NCBI GenBank assembly: GCA_015075375.1
Contig: JABTUM010000002.1
Coordinates: 1,785,393 to 1,849,392, forward strand
DNA from: Planctomycetota bacterium
GTDB taxonomy: Bacteria; Planctomycetota; SZUA-567; H5-PLA8
Reading direction: 5' to 3'
DNA length: 64,000 nt
Shown one piece after another: positions 26,836-34,304 of the stretch (positions are counted from its first letter, which is position 1; each line of letters starts with the position of its first letter). Made by a program: the position numbers and the translations under genes. A model generated the notes under the pieces. It worked only from the letters and a program-made list of their open reading frames with translations, searched no databases and was not told where the DNA came from.

Positions 26836-28872
26836 TCAAAACCGGAGCGTGCACTTCACATACAGGTTTCGCTCGATCTGAGAGCCGTCGGGAGCGAATT
26901 CTTCGTGGCGCTTGCGGTTCAGGTTCTGCGCCCCGACGCTCAACTCGAACATAGAGACCGGGCGCCAGCCAAGCCGTGCATCCAACCGCACGTAGCTGGG
27001 TATCCCCAAGCTCTCCAGTTCATCGGAAAAGTATACTCCCGTATCCAGTTCCAGATGATGCGGAAGCGTCACGAACATGCGCGCGTGAAACTGGTGTTCC
27101 GGCGATCGCTCCTCCGCAGCTTCGCTGTCCGCCGCCCGGGCGCGGTCGCTCGCGTGCAGCAGCATCTGCAGATACGTGTAGTTGAAGCTGAAATGAATGT
27201 AGTCGGTTGGGTTCCACTTTGCGGCAATCTCAGCCCCGTATGTCTCGCCCTCGACATAGGGCTGCTGGACCACCGGAACCGTGAAATGCGGCGGTGGAGG
27301 GTTGGCCTCGACGAACGGAGCGCCGGCCTCGTTCGAAAGAAGGTTGTCGTACTGGTTGTAGTAGGCCGCCACATCCAGTGAAAAGCGTTTGTGCAATTGC
27401 GCACGGTAGCCCAATTCGTACGCGAGCACCGTTTCTGACGGCAAGTGCTTGCTGGGAAACAGCGCGAACAGCACCGGCACGCCGGGCGCCAGTTCCCCAG
27501 CGATCAGATTGGCGCGCAGGTCGGTCTCGATCGGCGATGGGGTGCGCACCGCCCGCGAAACCGAAGCCCAGACCGAATGGTCTTCGTGTGGTCGCCACAG
27601 CAGCTTTGCGCTGGGCTGCACCTCGAAGCCCGTGAACTCGTTGTGTTCGAATTTCGAGCCCAGCGTCACGGAAAGCTCGTTCTCCAATATCGTAATTTCG
27701 TCCTGCGCAAAGGCGCTGTACAAGTGCGTCCGGCGCACGGTCGGATCGAATTGAACCGAAAAGCTGTTCTCCAGGTCCTGCTTCACGTTCCGGTACCCCA
27801 CCCCGTAGACGATCTCATGCCGGTCGAACTTCAGGTGGTGGTTGAAATCGAGGTCGATCGTATCCAGCGCTTGGTTGAGTTTGATCTCTTCCCGTTCGGC
27901 ACGGTCGTAATAGATCTGTAACGAAGCGTTCGAATCGGTAGAAAAGGAATGATCCCAGCGGGCCAGAAAGTTGCCGCCCCGCAGTTCGCCTTCGTGCGTG
28001 ACGGTTTCCACAAAAGGAGCCGTCAGGATCGCCGTGGCCGGCTTTTCCTCGTGCGCGCCGCCGTAATAGTCTCCGCTCAGCATCACCGCGTCCTGCTCGT
28101 TCACCTTGATGTCCCAGCGCATTCCGCCGCGGAGCATCTCGATACCGTCGTGCGCCGCCGTCTCCGTCGTTGCCAGGCTCAATTCGTCACGCTTTACGTA
28201 TTTAGCCCAGACCCGATACGAAACATCTTCACCGACCTTGCCCCCGTAGCGCAGCGATCCGATCCCGTGCTCGCTCGTACCCACCGAACCGGTTGCCATG
28301 CCGCCTAGCGAGTCTTTCGAATGTTTGGTGATGATGTTGATCACGCCGTTGACGGCATTGGCGCCCCACACCGTCGCCCCGGGCCCGCGGATCACCTCGA
28401 TCCGCTCCACATCCTCCATCAGCGTATCTTGAACGTCCCAATACACCCCCGAATACAGCGGTGTGTACACCGTGCGGCCGTCGATCAGGACCAGCAGCTT
28501 ATTCGCAAGCCCGCTCTGGAAACCCCGCGCGCTGATCGCCCACGTATGCGCGTCCCCTTGCGCCACGTTCATCCCAGGCGCCAGGCGCAAGGCCTCGGCA
28601 ATGCTGGTATGGCCCGAACGGCGAATATCCTCTTGGGTGATGACGTAAATCGCCGAAGACGCCTCGGATACCGGCTGGATCTTCTTGGCCGCCGAAGTGA
28701 TCCGAATATCCAGCAAGTCTTCCAGCGCCAGATCGGCCATATCCGTAACCGCCGCTTGGTCAGGCGCGGGCGCCGGCGGCGCGGCTTCATCTTCCTCGGC
28801 CCCGGCCGCTGCAGAGCAAATCGCCAGTACAAGAAGGCTGATCGCGGCACGAATAAGATCGCGCAGACTCAT
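26836..28872 (-). CDS. TonB-dependent outer-membrane receptor
   Basis: The signal peptide (AISLLVLAICSAAAG) is followed by a plug domain. Typical plug motifs include VITQEDIRRSGHTSIAEALRL, APGMNVAQ, ISARGFQ, VLIDGRTVYTPLYSG, and VERIEVIRGPGATVWGANAVNGVINIITK. The beta-barrel follows and ends with an aromatic residue (final FRF-like CTLRF). Length (678 aa) is average. The ATG at 28872 has GAGGAA six bases upstream and is preferred over 28887. The substrate is unknown. It opens the long minus-strand operon, followed 13 bases later by the YfiR-like gene, which suggests that ligand binding or uptake is sensed by the kinase downstream. Confidence 0.93.
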   Translation of the reverse strand: MSLRDLIRAAISLLVLAICSAAAGAEEDEAAPPAPAPDQAAVTDMADLALEDLLDIRITSAAKKIQPVSEASSAIYVITQEDIRRSGHTSIAEALRLAPGMNVAQGDAHTWAISARGFQSGLANKLLVLIDGRTVYTPLYSGVYWDVQDTLMEDVERIEVIRGPGATVWGANAVNGVINIITKHSKDSLGGMATGSVGTSEHGIGSLRYGGKVGEDVSYRVWAKYVKRDELSLATTETAAHDGIEMLRGGMRWDIKVNEQDAVMLSGDYYGGAHEEKPATAILTAPFVETVTHEGELRGGNFLARWDHSFSTDSNASLQIYYDRAEREEIKLNQALDTIDLDFNHHLKFDRHEIVYGVGYRNVKQDLENSFSVQFDPTVRRTHLYSAFAQDEITILENELSVTLGSKFEHNEFTGFEVQPSAKLLWRPHEDHSVWASVSRAVRTPSPIETDLRANLIAGELAPGVPVLFALFPSKHLPSETVLAYELGYRAQLHKRFSLDVAAYYNQYDNLLSNEAGAPFVEANPPPPHFTVPVVQQPYVEGETYGAEIAAKWNPTDYIHFSFNYTYLQMLLHASDRARAADSEAAEERSPEHQFHARMFVTLPHHLELDTGVYFSDELESLGIPSYVRLDARLGWRPVSMFELSVGAQNLNRKRHEEFAPDGSQIERNLYVKCTLRF

Positions 28873-29099
28873 TCGAGTTCCTCGCACCAGAATGCTTTAA
28901 CAGTATATAGGCAATAGGATGCTAGTACCTGCAGATCGATGCAGCAAGCACCAAGTGTTGCTCCGAATTCGAGCGCGGCAGGGACGCATGGCGCGCTAGG
29001 GTTGAATGGGGCTTGGCGCGCACCGGCCTTGGGGCATGATGAAAATTTCGGCGAGGCTCTTGCAACACCTACCGGCAACACCGGCGAAAGGAGCGGGCC

Positions 29100-30488
29100 A
29101 TGAAACACCCCATCGGCGAACCGTACTGCGAGGCCAAGCCCTTTCCCGAAATGCTTTCGGTGATCACCGATCCGCGGCTCGAGGTCTTTCAGGTCACCAC
29201 CGACTTGGACCAGACCGGCGACTCGCGCAGCGGGTTTTTCAGCCCCGACGGCCGCCGCTTCATCTTCCGGCGCGGCGAGGCCAGAACCCACGGCCGGACC
29301 TATTGGTGCCTGTGCGACCTCGACGCGGGCTTTCAGCTTCGCAACGTCACCGATCCGGACGACCGCCCCGCGGCGCCGTTCCTGAGCGCCGACGGCAAAC
29401 ACCTCTACTACTTCCAGGATTTCAGCCACGAACCCAGCCCGCGCATCAAGCTCTGCCGCGTGGATTTGCATTCGTTCCGGACCGAGACGCTCACCGTATT
29501 TGACGCCGAAGTTCCCGGCATCGGCCGGCGCCCCCGCGCGGGAGGCAAACAGCACCGCCATCCGCGCGGCATGACCCAAGGCGCCTCGCTACGCGCCGAC
29601 GGTAAGAAAGCGATCGCCGGCTTCAACTTCGTCGGAGACGACGGCGAAGATCATTTCGCTCCGGTAATCGTCGACCTCGAAACGTTGGGCATCCACGGCT
29701 TCGAGTGGGAACCGTACTCGTGGCGCGTGGGCGGTACGTACTTCCCGGGCCAGAATCCGCTGCACCGCGGGCATATTCTGATGGGCCGCGCGCTGCGCAG
29801 CCAAGCCTGGGATGCGCAAGGCAAACAGATTCAGGAATTCTACGCCCTCCGCGACGGGCGGCTCGTGAAGCTGCCCGACGGCAAAAGCCATACCGGCGGC
29901 ACACTGCATGTCGTTACCGAAGAAGGCGCCATCGTCGGCACCGTGCCCATCGGCAAATACGACGGAGAGGGTCTGGATCATCCCTGCTGGCGCGGCGGCA
30001 AGTACGAAGTCGTGGCGCATTCGCAGGACTTCGTCTCCGCGCCGCATCTACGCATCACCATCCGCTCCGCCGCGCCGGTGGCCTGTTCGCCCGAACATTA
30101 CCTCGAAGGCAAACGCATCCCGGGCGGGCGTTCCGTCGACCTGACGCGAAACTTCACGCGTCCCGACGTCTGCCACCAATCCTGGCACGTCGACGGGATT
30201 CACGCGGCCTTCGATACCGAAGGCTGGTCCGGGCGCGGCACGCCATGCCTGCAAGGTCCGTCCGCCTTCCTTTATCTTGGCAAGGTCGTCGAGAAGCCCG
30301 GCGCAGACCCCTACCTCGTTACGAAGTACCTGCTTCATCCGCGCAGCTCGTGGAGTTGGGCGGCCGTCGAAAACTGCCAGAACCTCGCGCCCGATTTGAA
30401 GCACGTCTTCTTCAATTCCGACTGGACCTGCACCATCGGCGCGCCGCAATTGTTCGTGACACGCGGCTTCACCTTTCCGGAAGTCTGA
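29100..30488 (+). CDS. TolB/WD40-like beta-propeller protein resembling oligogalacturonate lyase
   Basis: Propeller-type repeats are visible, for example FFSPDGRRFIFRR, FLSADGKHLYYF and SLRADGKKAIAGF. There is no signal peptide, so it should be cytoplasmic. The overall style and a late HQSWHVDGIHAAFDTEGW segment rich in histidines resemble PL22 oligogalacturonate lyases, which bind Mn through histidines and split unsaturated digalacturonate. Identity to that family is inferred by eye, and a general TolB-like propeller remains possible. AAGGAG lies about eight bases before the ATG. It faces the rtcR gene tail to tail with nine bases between and has no operon partners. Confidence 0.6.
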   Translation: MKHPIGEPYCEAKPFPEMLSVITDPRLEVFQVTTDLDQTGDSRSGFFSPDGRRFIFRRGEARTHGRTYWCLCDLDAGFQLRNVTDPDDRPAAPFLSADGKHLYYFQDFSHEPSPRIKLCRVDLHSFRTETLTVFDAEVPGIGRRPRAGGKQHRHPRGMTQGASLRADGKKAIAGFNFVGDDGEDHFAPVIVDLETLGIHGFEWEPYSWRVGGTYFPGQNPLHRGHILMGRALRSQAWDAQGKQIQEFYALRDGRLVKLPDGKSHTGGTLHVVTEEGAIVGTVPIGKYDGEGLDHPCWRGGKYEVVAHSQDFVSAPHLRITIRSAAPVACSPEHYLEGKRIPGGRSVDLTRNFTRPDVCHQSWHVDGIHAAFDTEGWSGRGTPCLQGPSAFLYLGKVVEKPGADPYLVTKYLLHPRSSWSWAAVENCQNLAPDLKHVFFNSDWTCTIGAPQLFVTRGFTFPEV

Positions 30489-30497
30489 AGCGATCGT

Positions 30498-32120
30498 TCA
30501 CTCGCCGCGATCCGCGAACAGATCGTCCCAATTCAACCCGAAACGCAGCAGATATTTCCGCAGCCGGTCGGCGTCGTTGGACGTTTTGCGCTGTGCGCGC
30601 GATCGCTCGAACAGCCGCCTTCCGGCGTCCGAAAGTGAGCGCGAGCGCCGGCAGACCTCGACCACGCGCTCCAGTTGCAACCGGTCAAACAGGTCCAGTT
30701 CTTCGAGCCGCGTCGGCCCCAACAGAGCCTCGAGCGCGCCATCGCCACCGGCCTCCTGCGGATCGGCCTTCCACGCCGCGCGCAGGCGTTCGATCTCTTC
30801 CTCGACTCCCTCGGACGAGATGCGTCCGCCCAGCGCGAGCGTCGCCATCCGGCACACCGCGCCGTTCAAGTCGCGGAAGTTGCCCAGCCACGCCGATTGC
30901 TCCGAGCGAGCGAATGCGAGGAACCGTTCCCGCCCTTCGCGCGTGAACGAAACGTGCTGGCCCGACTGCCGAGCGTAGGCCTCCAGCTCATAGTCCAGAT
31001 TCGGCGCGATGTCTTCGCGGCGTTCGGCCAGTCCTGGCAACCGGAAGGTCCACATATCGATGCGCGCAAGCAAGTCTTCACGAAAACGGCCGGCGGCTAC
31101 TTCGCGGCGCAAGTCGCGGTTCGTCCCGGCGATCAGCAGAAAATCGCTCCGCGCCTCCCGGTCGGCGCCCACCGGCAGAAAAACCTTCTCCTCGATCGCG
31201 CGCAACAGCATCGCCTGCTCGTCGGAACCCAGTTCCCCGATCTCGTCGAGAAATAGCACGCCCCCGTCGGCGGCGCGCAAAAGCCCCTCGCGGTCCCGCG
31301 TCGCGCCGGTGAACGCGCCTTTCTCGTGCCCGAAAAGCGCCGACATCGCCGCATCGCCGCGCAGTGTCGCGCAGTTCACTTCGACGAACGATCCGCGAAC
31401 CAGGTTCCGGCTCTTGCGCAGTTCGTAGATGCGCCGCGCCAGCAGGGACTTGCCCGCGCCCGTCGGACCGGTCAGCAACAGCGGCGCTCGGCTGGCGACC
31501 GCCACCTGTTCGATCCGTTCGATCAGCTTGTTGAAGCCCGCGTTGCGCGTCTCGATTCCAGACTTGAGGAACGACGCGCCTTCCTTCATCTCTTTGCGAA
31601 AGCGCGAGGCCAGACGGTCGTACTTGGACAGATCCAGGTCGATGATCTTGTACGCGCCCGGCTCCCCCGAAGCCCGCTGCGCCGGCGGTTCGGTCTGCAC
31701 CAGCCGCGCGGGAAAGTAATGCGTCTCGGTCAGCAGGAACAAACAGATCTGCGCGACATGCGTGCCCGTGGTGATGTGGATCAGGTAGTCTTCGCGGTCC
31801 GTATCGAATGCGTAACCGCGCGCGAAGTCGTGCAACTCTCCGTATACCTCCTCGAAGTCCCACGGATCGCGGACTTGTAGCACATGGCGGCGCACCTCGG
31901 TTTCGGGCGAGACCGAACGAATGTCGGCGTCGATCAGTTTGCCAAGGGACTCGAAGCGCGGCTGCACGAGCAACTCGAAACGCGAAACCAGCAGGTCCTC
32001 GTGCTGGCACAACGCTATGCTGGGCCGCCAGCGCTCCCAACGCCCGGCGTTCCGTCCCTGGTCCAGCGTCGGGCCCAGCAGGCCGATCAAGACGGTGGGT
32101 TTGGTCTTGCCCTGTTTCAT
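30498..32120 (-). CDS. rtcR: RtcR, CARF-domain sigma-54 activator of the RNA-repair genes
   Basis: Activates the divergent rsr-Y RNA-rtcB-rtcA genes. Residues 1-180 form the RtcR-type CARF sensor domain, including HITTGTHVAQICLFLL at about 115-130, expected to bind an RNA-derived ligand. The AAA+ domain has Walker A GPTGAGKS (218-225), the sigma-54 contact loop GAFTGA (268-273), Walker B VLFLDEIGEL (about 288-297) and an arginine finger region. A C-terminal DNA-binding helix region follows. Length (540 aa) matches E. coli RtcR. No ribosome site is visible before the ATG, and a promoter-like box ends almost at the start, so the mRNA may have a very short leader. Confidence 0.95.
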   Translation of the reverse strand: MKQGKTKPTVLIGLLGPTLDQGRNAGRWERWRPSIALCQHEDLLVSRFELLVQPRFESLGKLIDADIRSVSPETEVRRHVLQVRDPWDFEEVYGELHDFARGYAFDTDREDYLIHITTGTHVAQICLFLLTETHYFPARLVQTEPPAQRASGEPGAYKIIDLDLSKYDRLASRFRKEMKEGASFLKSGIETRNAGFNKLIERIEQVAVASRAPLLLTGPTGAGKSLLARRIYELRKSRNLVRGSFVEVNCATLRGDAAMSALFGHEKGAFTGATRDREGLLRAADGGVLFLDEIGELGSDEQAMLLRAIEEKVFLPVGADREARSDFLLIAGTNRDLRREVAAGRFREDLLARIDMWTFRLPGLAERREDIAPNLDYELEAYARQSGQHVSFTREGRERFLAFARSEQSAWLGNFRDLNGAVCRMATLALGGRISSEGVEEEIERLRAAWKADPQEAGGDGALEALLGPTRLEELDLFDRLQLERVVEVCRRSRSLSDAGRRLFERSRAQRKTSNDADRLRKYLLRFGLNWDDLFADRGE

Positions 32121-32131
32121 ATCTTATAATC

Positions 32132-32159
32132 TATACTATTATCTTATTGGATAGTCCAA
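32132..32159 (-). promoter_or_regulatory. Probable vegetative promoter of rtcR
   Basis: On the minus strand, TTGGAC (32159-32154) is separated by 18 bases from TATAGA (about 32135-32130). Transcription would begin only a few bases before the rtcR ATG at 32120. The surrounding 40 bases are strikingly AT-rich compared with the rest of the window. Confidence 0.45.
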
Positions 32160-32251
32160 GCTCAAAATCCAATCCCCACTTCAAGTCTTTTTCCTGCCAC
32201 AAACCCTTACGTAAATAAAACTTACAGCAACTAACTCAAAAGCATCCAACC

Positions 32252-32267
32252 TGGCCTGCCGTATGCC
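32252..32267 (+). promoter_or_regulatory. Sigma-54-type promoter for rsr and the Rtc genes
   Basis: TGGCCTGCCGTATGCC has the GG-N10-GC spacing required for the -24/-12 elements of sigma-54 promoters. It is 48 bases upstream of the rsr ATG, leaving room for a transcription start near 32278 and the AGGAG site at 32301. RtcR, a sigma-54 activator, is encoded divergently. The match to the full consensus is partial (CTG in place of ACG). Confidence 0.7.
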
Positions 32268-32313
32268 GTTCCGTGAATGCAGAGTACAGGCGCGGCGAAC
32301 AGGAGCTAAACCC

Positions 32314-33870
32314 ATGGCCCACAAGAACCTCTTCCGCTCGATCCCGGGCAAACTGATTCCGGCGGCGGATGCGCGCAATGCGGAAGGCGCAAAGGCGTAT
32401 GCGTACGAGCCGAAGCACAAGCTCGCGCAGGTTGCGGCAACGGGATGCTTCGGCGCGACGTACTACGCGTCGGCGGGTGCGCAGCTCGAGGCGATTCTGG
32501 AACTGGCGAATCGCGTGGAGCCGCTGTTCGTGGCGCGGACGGCGCTTTATGCGCGCGAGCGCGGACACATGAAGGATATGCCGGCGCTCTTGTGCGCGGT
32601 CCTGGCGGCGAAGGCGCCGGGCGTGCTGGCCGAGGTTTTCGAGCGCGTGATCGATAACGGGAAGATGCTGCGCACGTTCGTGCAGATGTTGCGCTCGGGT
32701 GTGGCGGGGCGGAAGTCGCTGGGCACGCTGCCGAAGCGGCTGGTTCTGCGCTGGCTGGCGAACCGTTCCGACGAGGCGATTTTCAAGGCTTCGGTGGGCG
32801 CGAGCCCGTCGCTGGCGGATGTGGTGAAAATGGTGCACCCGAAGCCGGCGACGCCGGCGCGGGAGGCGCTGTACGGCTACCTGCTGAACAAGGCGCACGA
32901 CGCGGCGGCGCTGCCGGAATTGGTGCGCGCGTACGAGGCCTTCAAGCGCGGCGAGTCGCGGGCGGTTCCGGCGGTGCCGTTCGAACTGCTGACGGCGCTG
33001 GAACTGGATACTCAGGCGTGGCAGGGGATCGCGCGGCACGCGGGCTGGCAGATGACGCGGATGAACCTGAACACGTTCCTGCGCCACGGAGTCTTCAAGG
33101 ACCGCGAGCTGACGGAGCGGATCGCGCAGCGGCTGCGGGACCCGGACGAGATCCGGCGCGCGAAGGCGTTTCCGTACCAGCTCATGGTGGCGCACGCGCA
33201 GGCCCATGCGGAGGTTCCGCACGCGGTGCGCATGGCGCTGCTGGACGCGATGGACCGGGCGCTGGCGAACGTGCCGGCTTTCGAGGGGCGCGTGGCGGTC
33301 TGCCCGGACGTCTCGGGTTCGATGTCGAGCGCGGTGACGGGGGCGCGGCCGGGGGCGACGAGCGTGGTCCGCTGCATCGACGTGGCGGCGCTGATCGCGG
33401 CGGCGATCCTGCGGCAGAATCCGTCGGCGCGGGTGATCCCGTTCGAGACGGACGTGGTGAAGGTGAAGCTGAATGCGCGCGACACGGTGCTGACGAACGC
33501 CGAGAAGCTGGCGAAGATCGGCGGCGGCGGGACGAACTGCAGCGCGCCGCTGAAGCTCCTGGCGCGCGAGCGCGCGGAGGCGGACCTGGTGATTTACGTA
33601 TCGGACAACCAGTCGTGGGTGGACGGGCAGGCCGGCGGGCGCGGGACGGGGCTGATGGCCGAATGGACGGCCTTCAAGCAGCGCAACCCGAAGGCGAAGC
33701 TGGTCTGCATCGACCTGCAGCCGTACGGGACGACGCAGGCGCAGGAGCGCGCGGACATCCTGAACGTGGGCGGATTCTCGGACCACGTCTTCGAGGTGCT
33801 GGATGCGTTCCACCGCGACCGGTTCTCGGGCGCGCACTGGGTGGAGGTCATCGAGCAGGTGACTTGGTAG
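32314..33870 (+). CDS. rsr: Ro60-family (TROVE) RNA-binding protein, Rsr
   Basis: Ro proteins are rings that bind Y RNAs on the outside and the 3' ends of misfolded RNAs in the hole, and in bacteria assist RNA maturation and decay. Residues 1-310 are the helical TROVE repeats (KHKLAQVAATGCFGATYYA, FVARTALYARERGHMKDMPALL). The vWA domain starts near 325 with the metal-site DVSGS at 332-336 and the distal GGGGTNCSAPL. Length (518 aa) matches Deinococcus Rsr. The start at 32314 is fixed by AGGAG nine bases upstream; the frame from 32263 would include the promoter. Three Y-RNA-like genes begin immediately after its stop. Confidence 0.95.
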   Translation: MAHKNLFRSIPGKLIPAADARNAEGAKAYAYEPKHKLAQVAATGCFGATYYASAGAQLEAILELANRVEPLFVARTALYARERGHMKDMPALLCAVLAAKAPGVLAEVFERVIDNGKMLRTFVQMLRSGVAGRKSLGTLPKRLVLRWLANRSDEAIFKASVGASPSLADVVKMVHPKPATPAREALYGYLLNKAHDAAALPELVRAYEAFKRGESRAVPAVPFELLTALELDTQAWQGIARHAGWQMTRMNLNTFLRHGVFKDRELTERIAQRLRDPDEIRRAKAFPYQLMVAHAQAHAEVPHAVRMALLDAMDRALANVPAFEGRVAVCPDVSGSMSSAVTGARPGATSVVRCIDVAALIAAAILRQNPSARVIPFETDVVKVKLNARDTVLTNAEKLAKIGGGGTNCSAPLKLLARERAEADLVIYVSDNQSWVDGQAGGRGTGLMAEWTAFKQRNPKAKLVCIDLQPYGTTQAQERADILNVGGFSDHVFEVLDAFHRDRFSGAHWVEVIEQVTW

Positions 33871-33944
33871 CGAAGCAGGGGCGGAATGCCGCCGGGACTA
33901 CATTTCGATGTCGCGTCTCGGCCACACTTGTCCGCCCGCTTTCG
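33871..33944 (+). ncRNA. Y-RNA-like RNA 1, minimal form
   Basis: The ends form a 7-bp stem, GGGCGGA (33879-33885) with TCCGCCC (33931-33937), extended by CGAAGC/GCTTTCG. Inside lie ATGCC on the 5' side and CACACTTG on the 3' side. An 8-bp stem follows, GCCGGGAC (33891-33898) with GTCTCGGC (33915-33922), capped by a TTCG tetraloop hairpin with ACAT/ATGT arms (33900-33911). The two stems and the ATGCC, TACAT and CTTG single-stranded parts recur in the next two units with compensating base changes. There is no tRNA-like module. It starts at the base after the rsr stop codon, so it is probably cut from the operon transcript. It should bind Rsr. Confidence 0.75.
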
Positions 33945-33968
33945 AGAAAGGTGACGTTGTAAAGAGGA

Positions 33969-34083
33969 GTGACGAATGCCTGCGGGAGTACATTGCAAAA
34001 GGTGGCAACACCGACCGGGTTCATATCCCGGACCGGCGCCGGGCAACTGGCGGCGGGTTCTCTCGCAAACCCCTTGTCGTCAC
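33969..34083 (+). ncRNA. Y-RNA-like RNA 2, intermediate form with a T-arm
   Basis: The closing stem is GTGACGA (33969-33975) with TCGTCAC (34077-34083). The inner 8-bp stem is TGCGGGAG (33981-33988) with CTCTCGCA (34060-34067), with the G-U pair at the same place as in units 1 and 3. ATGCC, TACAT and CCCCTTG are conserved. The insert carries a GCAA-capped hairpin (GGTG/CACC, 34001-34012), then a tRNA-like T-arm, CCGGG-TTCATAT-CCCGG (34015-34031). A GC-rich part follows that can fold into a small stem with a GG-containing loop, perhaps a D-arm counterpart. An acceptor-like stem is reduced or absent. The 24-base spacing from unit 1 nearly equals the 23-base spacing to unit 3. Confidence 0.78.
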
Positions 34084-34106
34084 GCGTAACGGAGCGCAGA
34101 GCGTAA

Positions 34107-34238
34107 GCGGCGAATGCCGGCGGAACTACATCATCCCAATGACGCGGTTGTGGGTTCGAATCCCATCGCGGGCCCCAAACTGGACGGCCCGCGTAGCTCA
34201 ACGGTAGAGCACGACGTTTCGCCAACCCTTGTCGCCGC
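34107..34238 (+). ncRNA. Y-RNA-like RNA 3 (YrlA-like) with a permuted tRNA module
   Basis: The closing stem is GCGGCGA (34107-34113) with TCGCCGC (34232-34238). The inner stem is GGCGGAAC (34119-34126) with GTTTCGCC (34216-34223). The insert is a tRNA with its halves exchanged. It has a T-arm GTGGG-TTCGAAT-CCCAT (34150-34166), a 3' acceptor strand CGCGGGC (34167-34173), then C and CCA (34174-34177). A short loop leads to the 5' acceptor strand GCCCGCG (34187-34193), the usual TA, and a D-arm GCTC-AACGGTA-GAGC (34196-34210). The acceptor strands pair perfectly over 7 bp. The inner stem takes the place of the anticodon arm. Bacterial YrlA RNAs are known tRNA mimics next to rsr, which supports the call. 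Confidence 0.85.
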
Positions 34239-34270
34239 ACTTGTGGAAGCAGACACACGGAACGGTAAGA

Positions 34271-34287
34271 TGGACTTATCGAGTCCA
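34271..34287 (+). other. Hairpin between Y RNA 3 and rtcB
   Basis: A perfect 6-bp stem, TGGACT/AGTCCA, with a TATCG loop. It ends six bases before the AAGGA ribosome site of rtcB. It could protect the rtcB mRNA end after Y RNA processing or modulate translation; no T tract follows, so it is not a standard terminator. Confidence 0.4.
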
Positions 34288-34304
34288 CGCATAAAGGATA
34301 CGCC

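Noticed and set aside
32236..33837. 533-codon minus-strand frame opposite rsr
   Set aside because: Arginine-rich shadow; the plus strand encodes a full TROVE protein with an intact metal site.
34140..34223. Two adjacent tRNA pseudogene halves
   Set aside because: The acceptor strands pair perfectly in the permuted order and the whole is enclosed by stems shared with two sibling units, which fits a Y RNA better.
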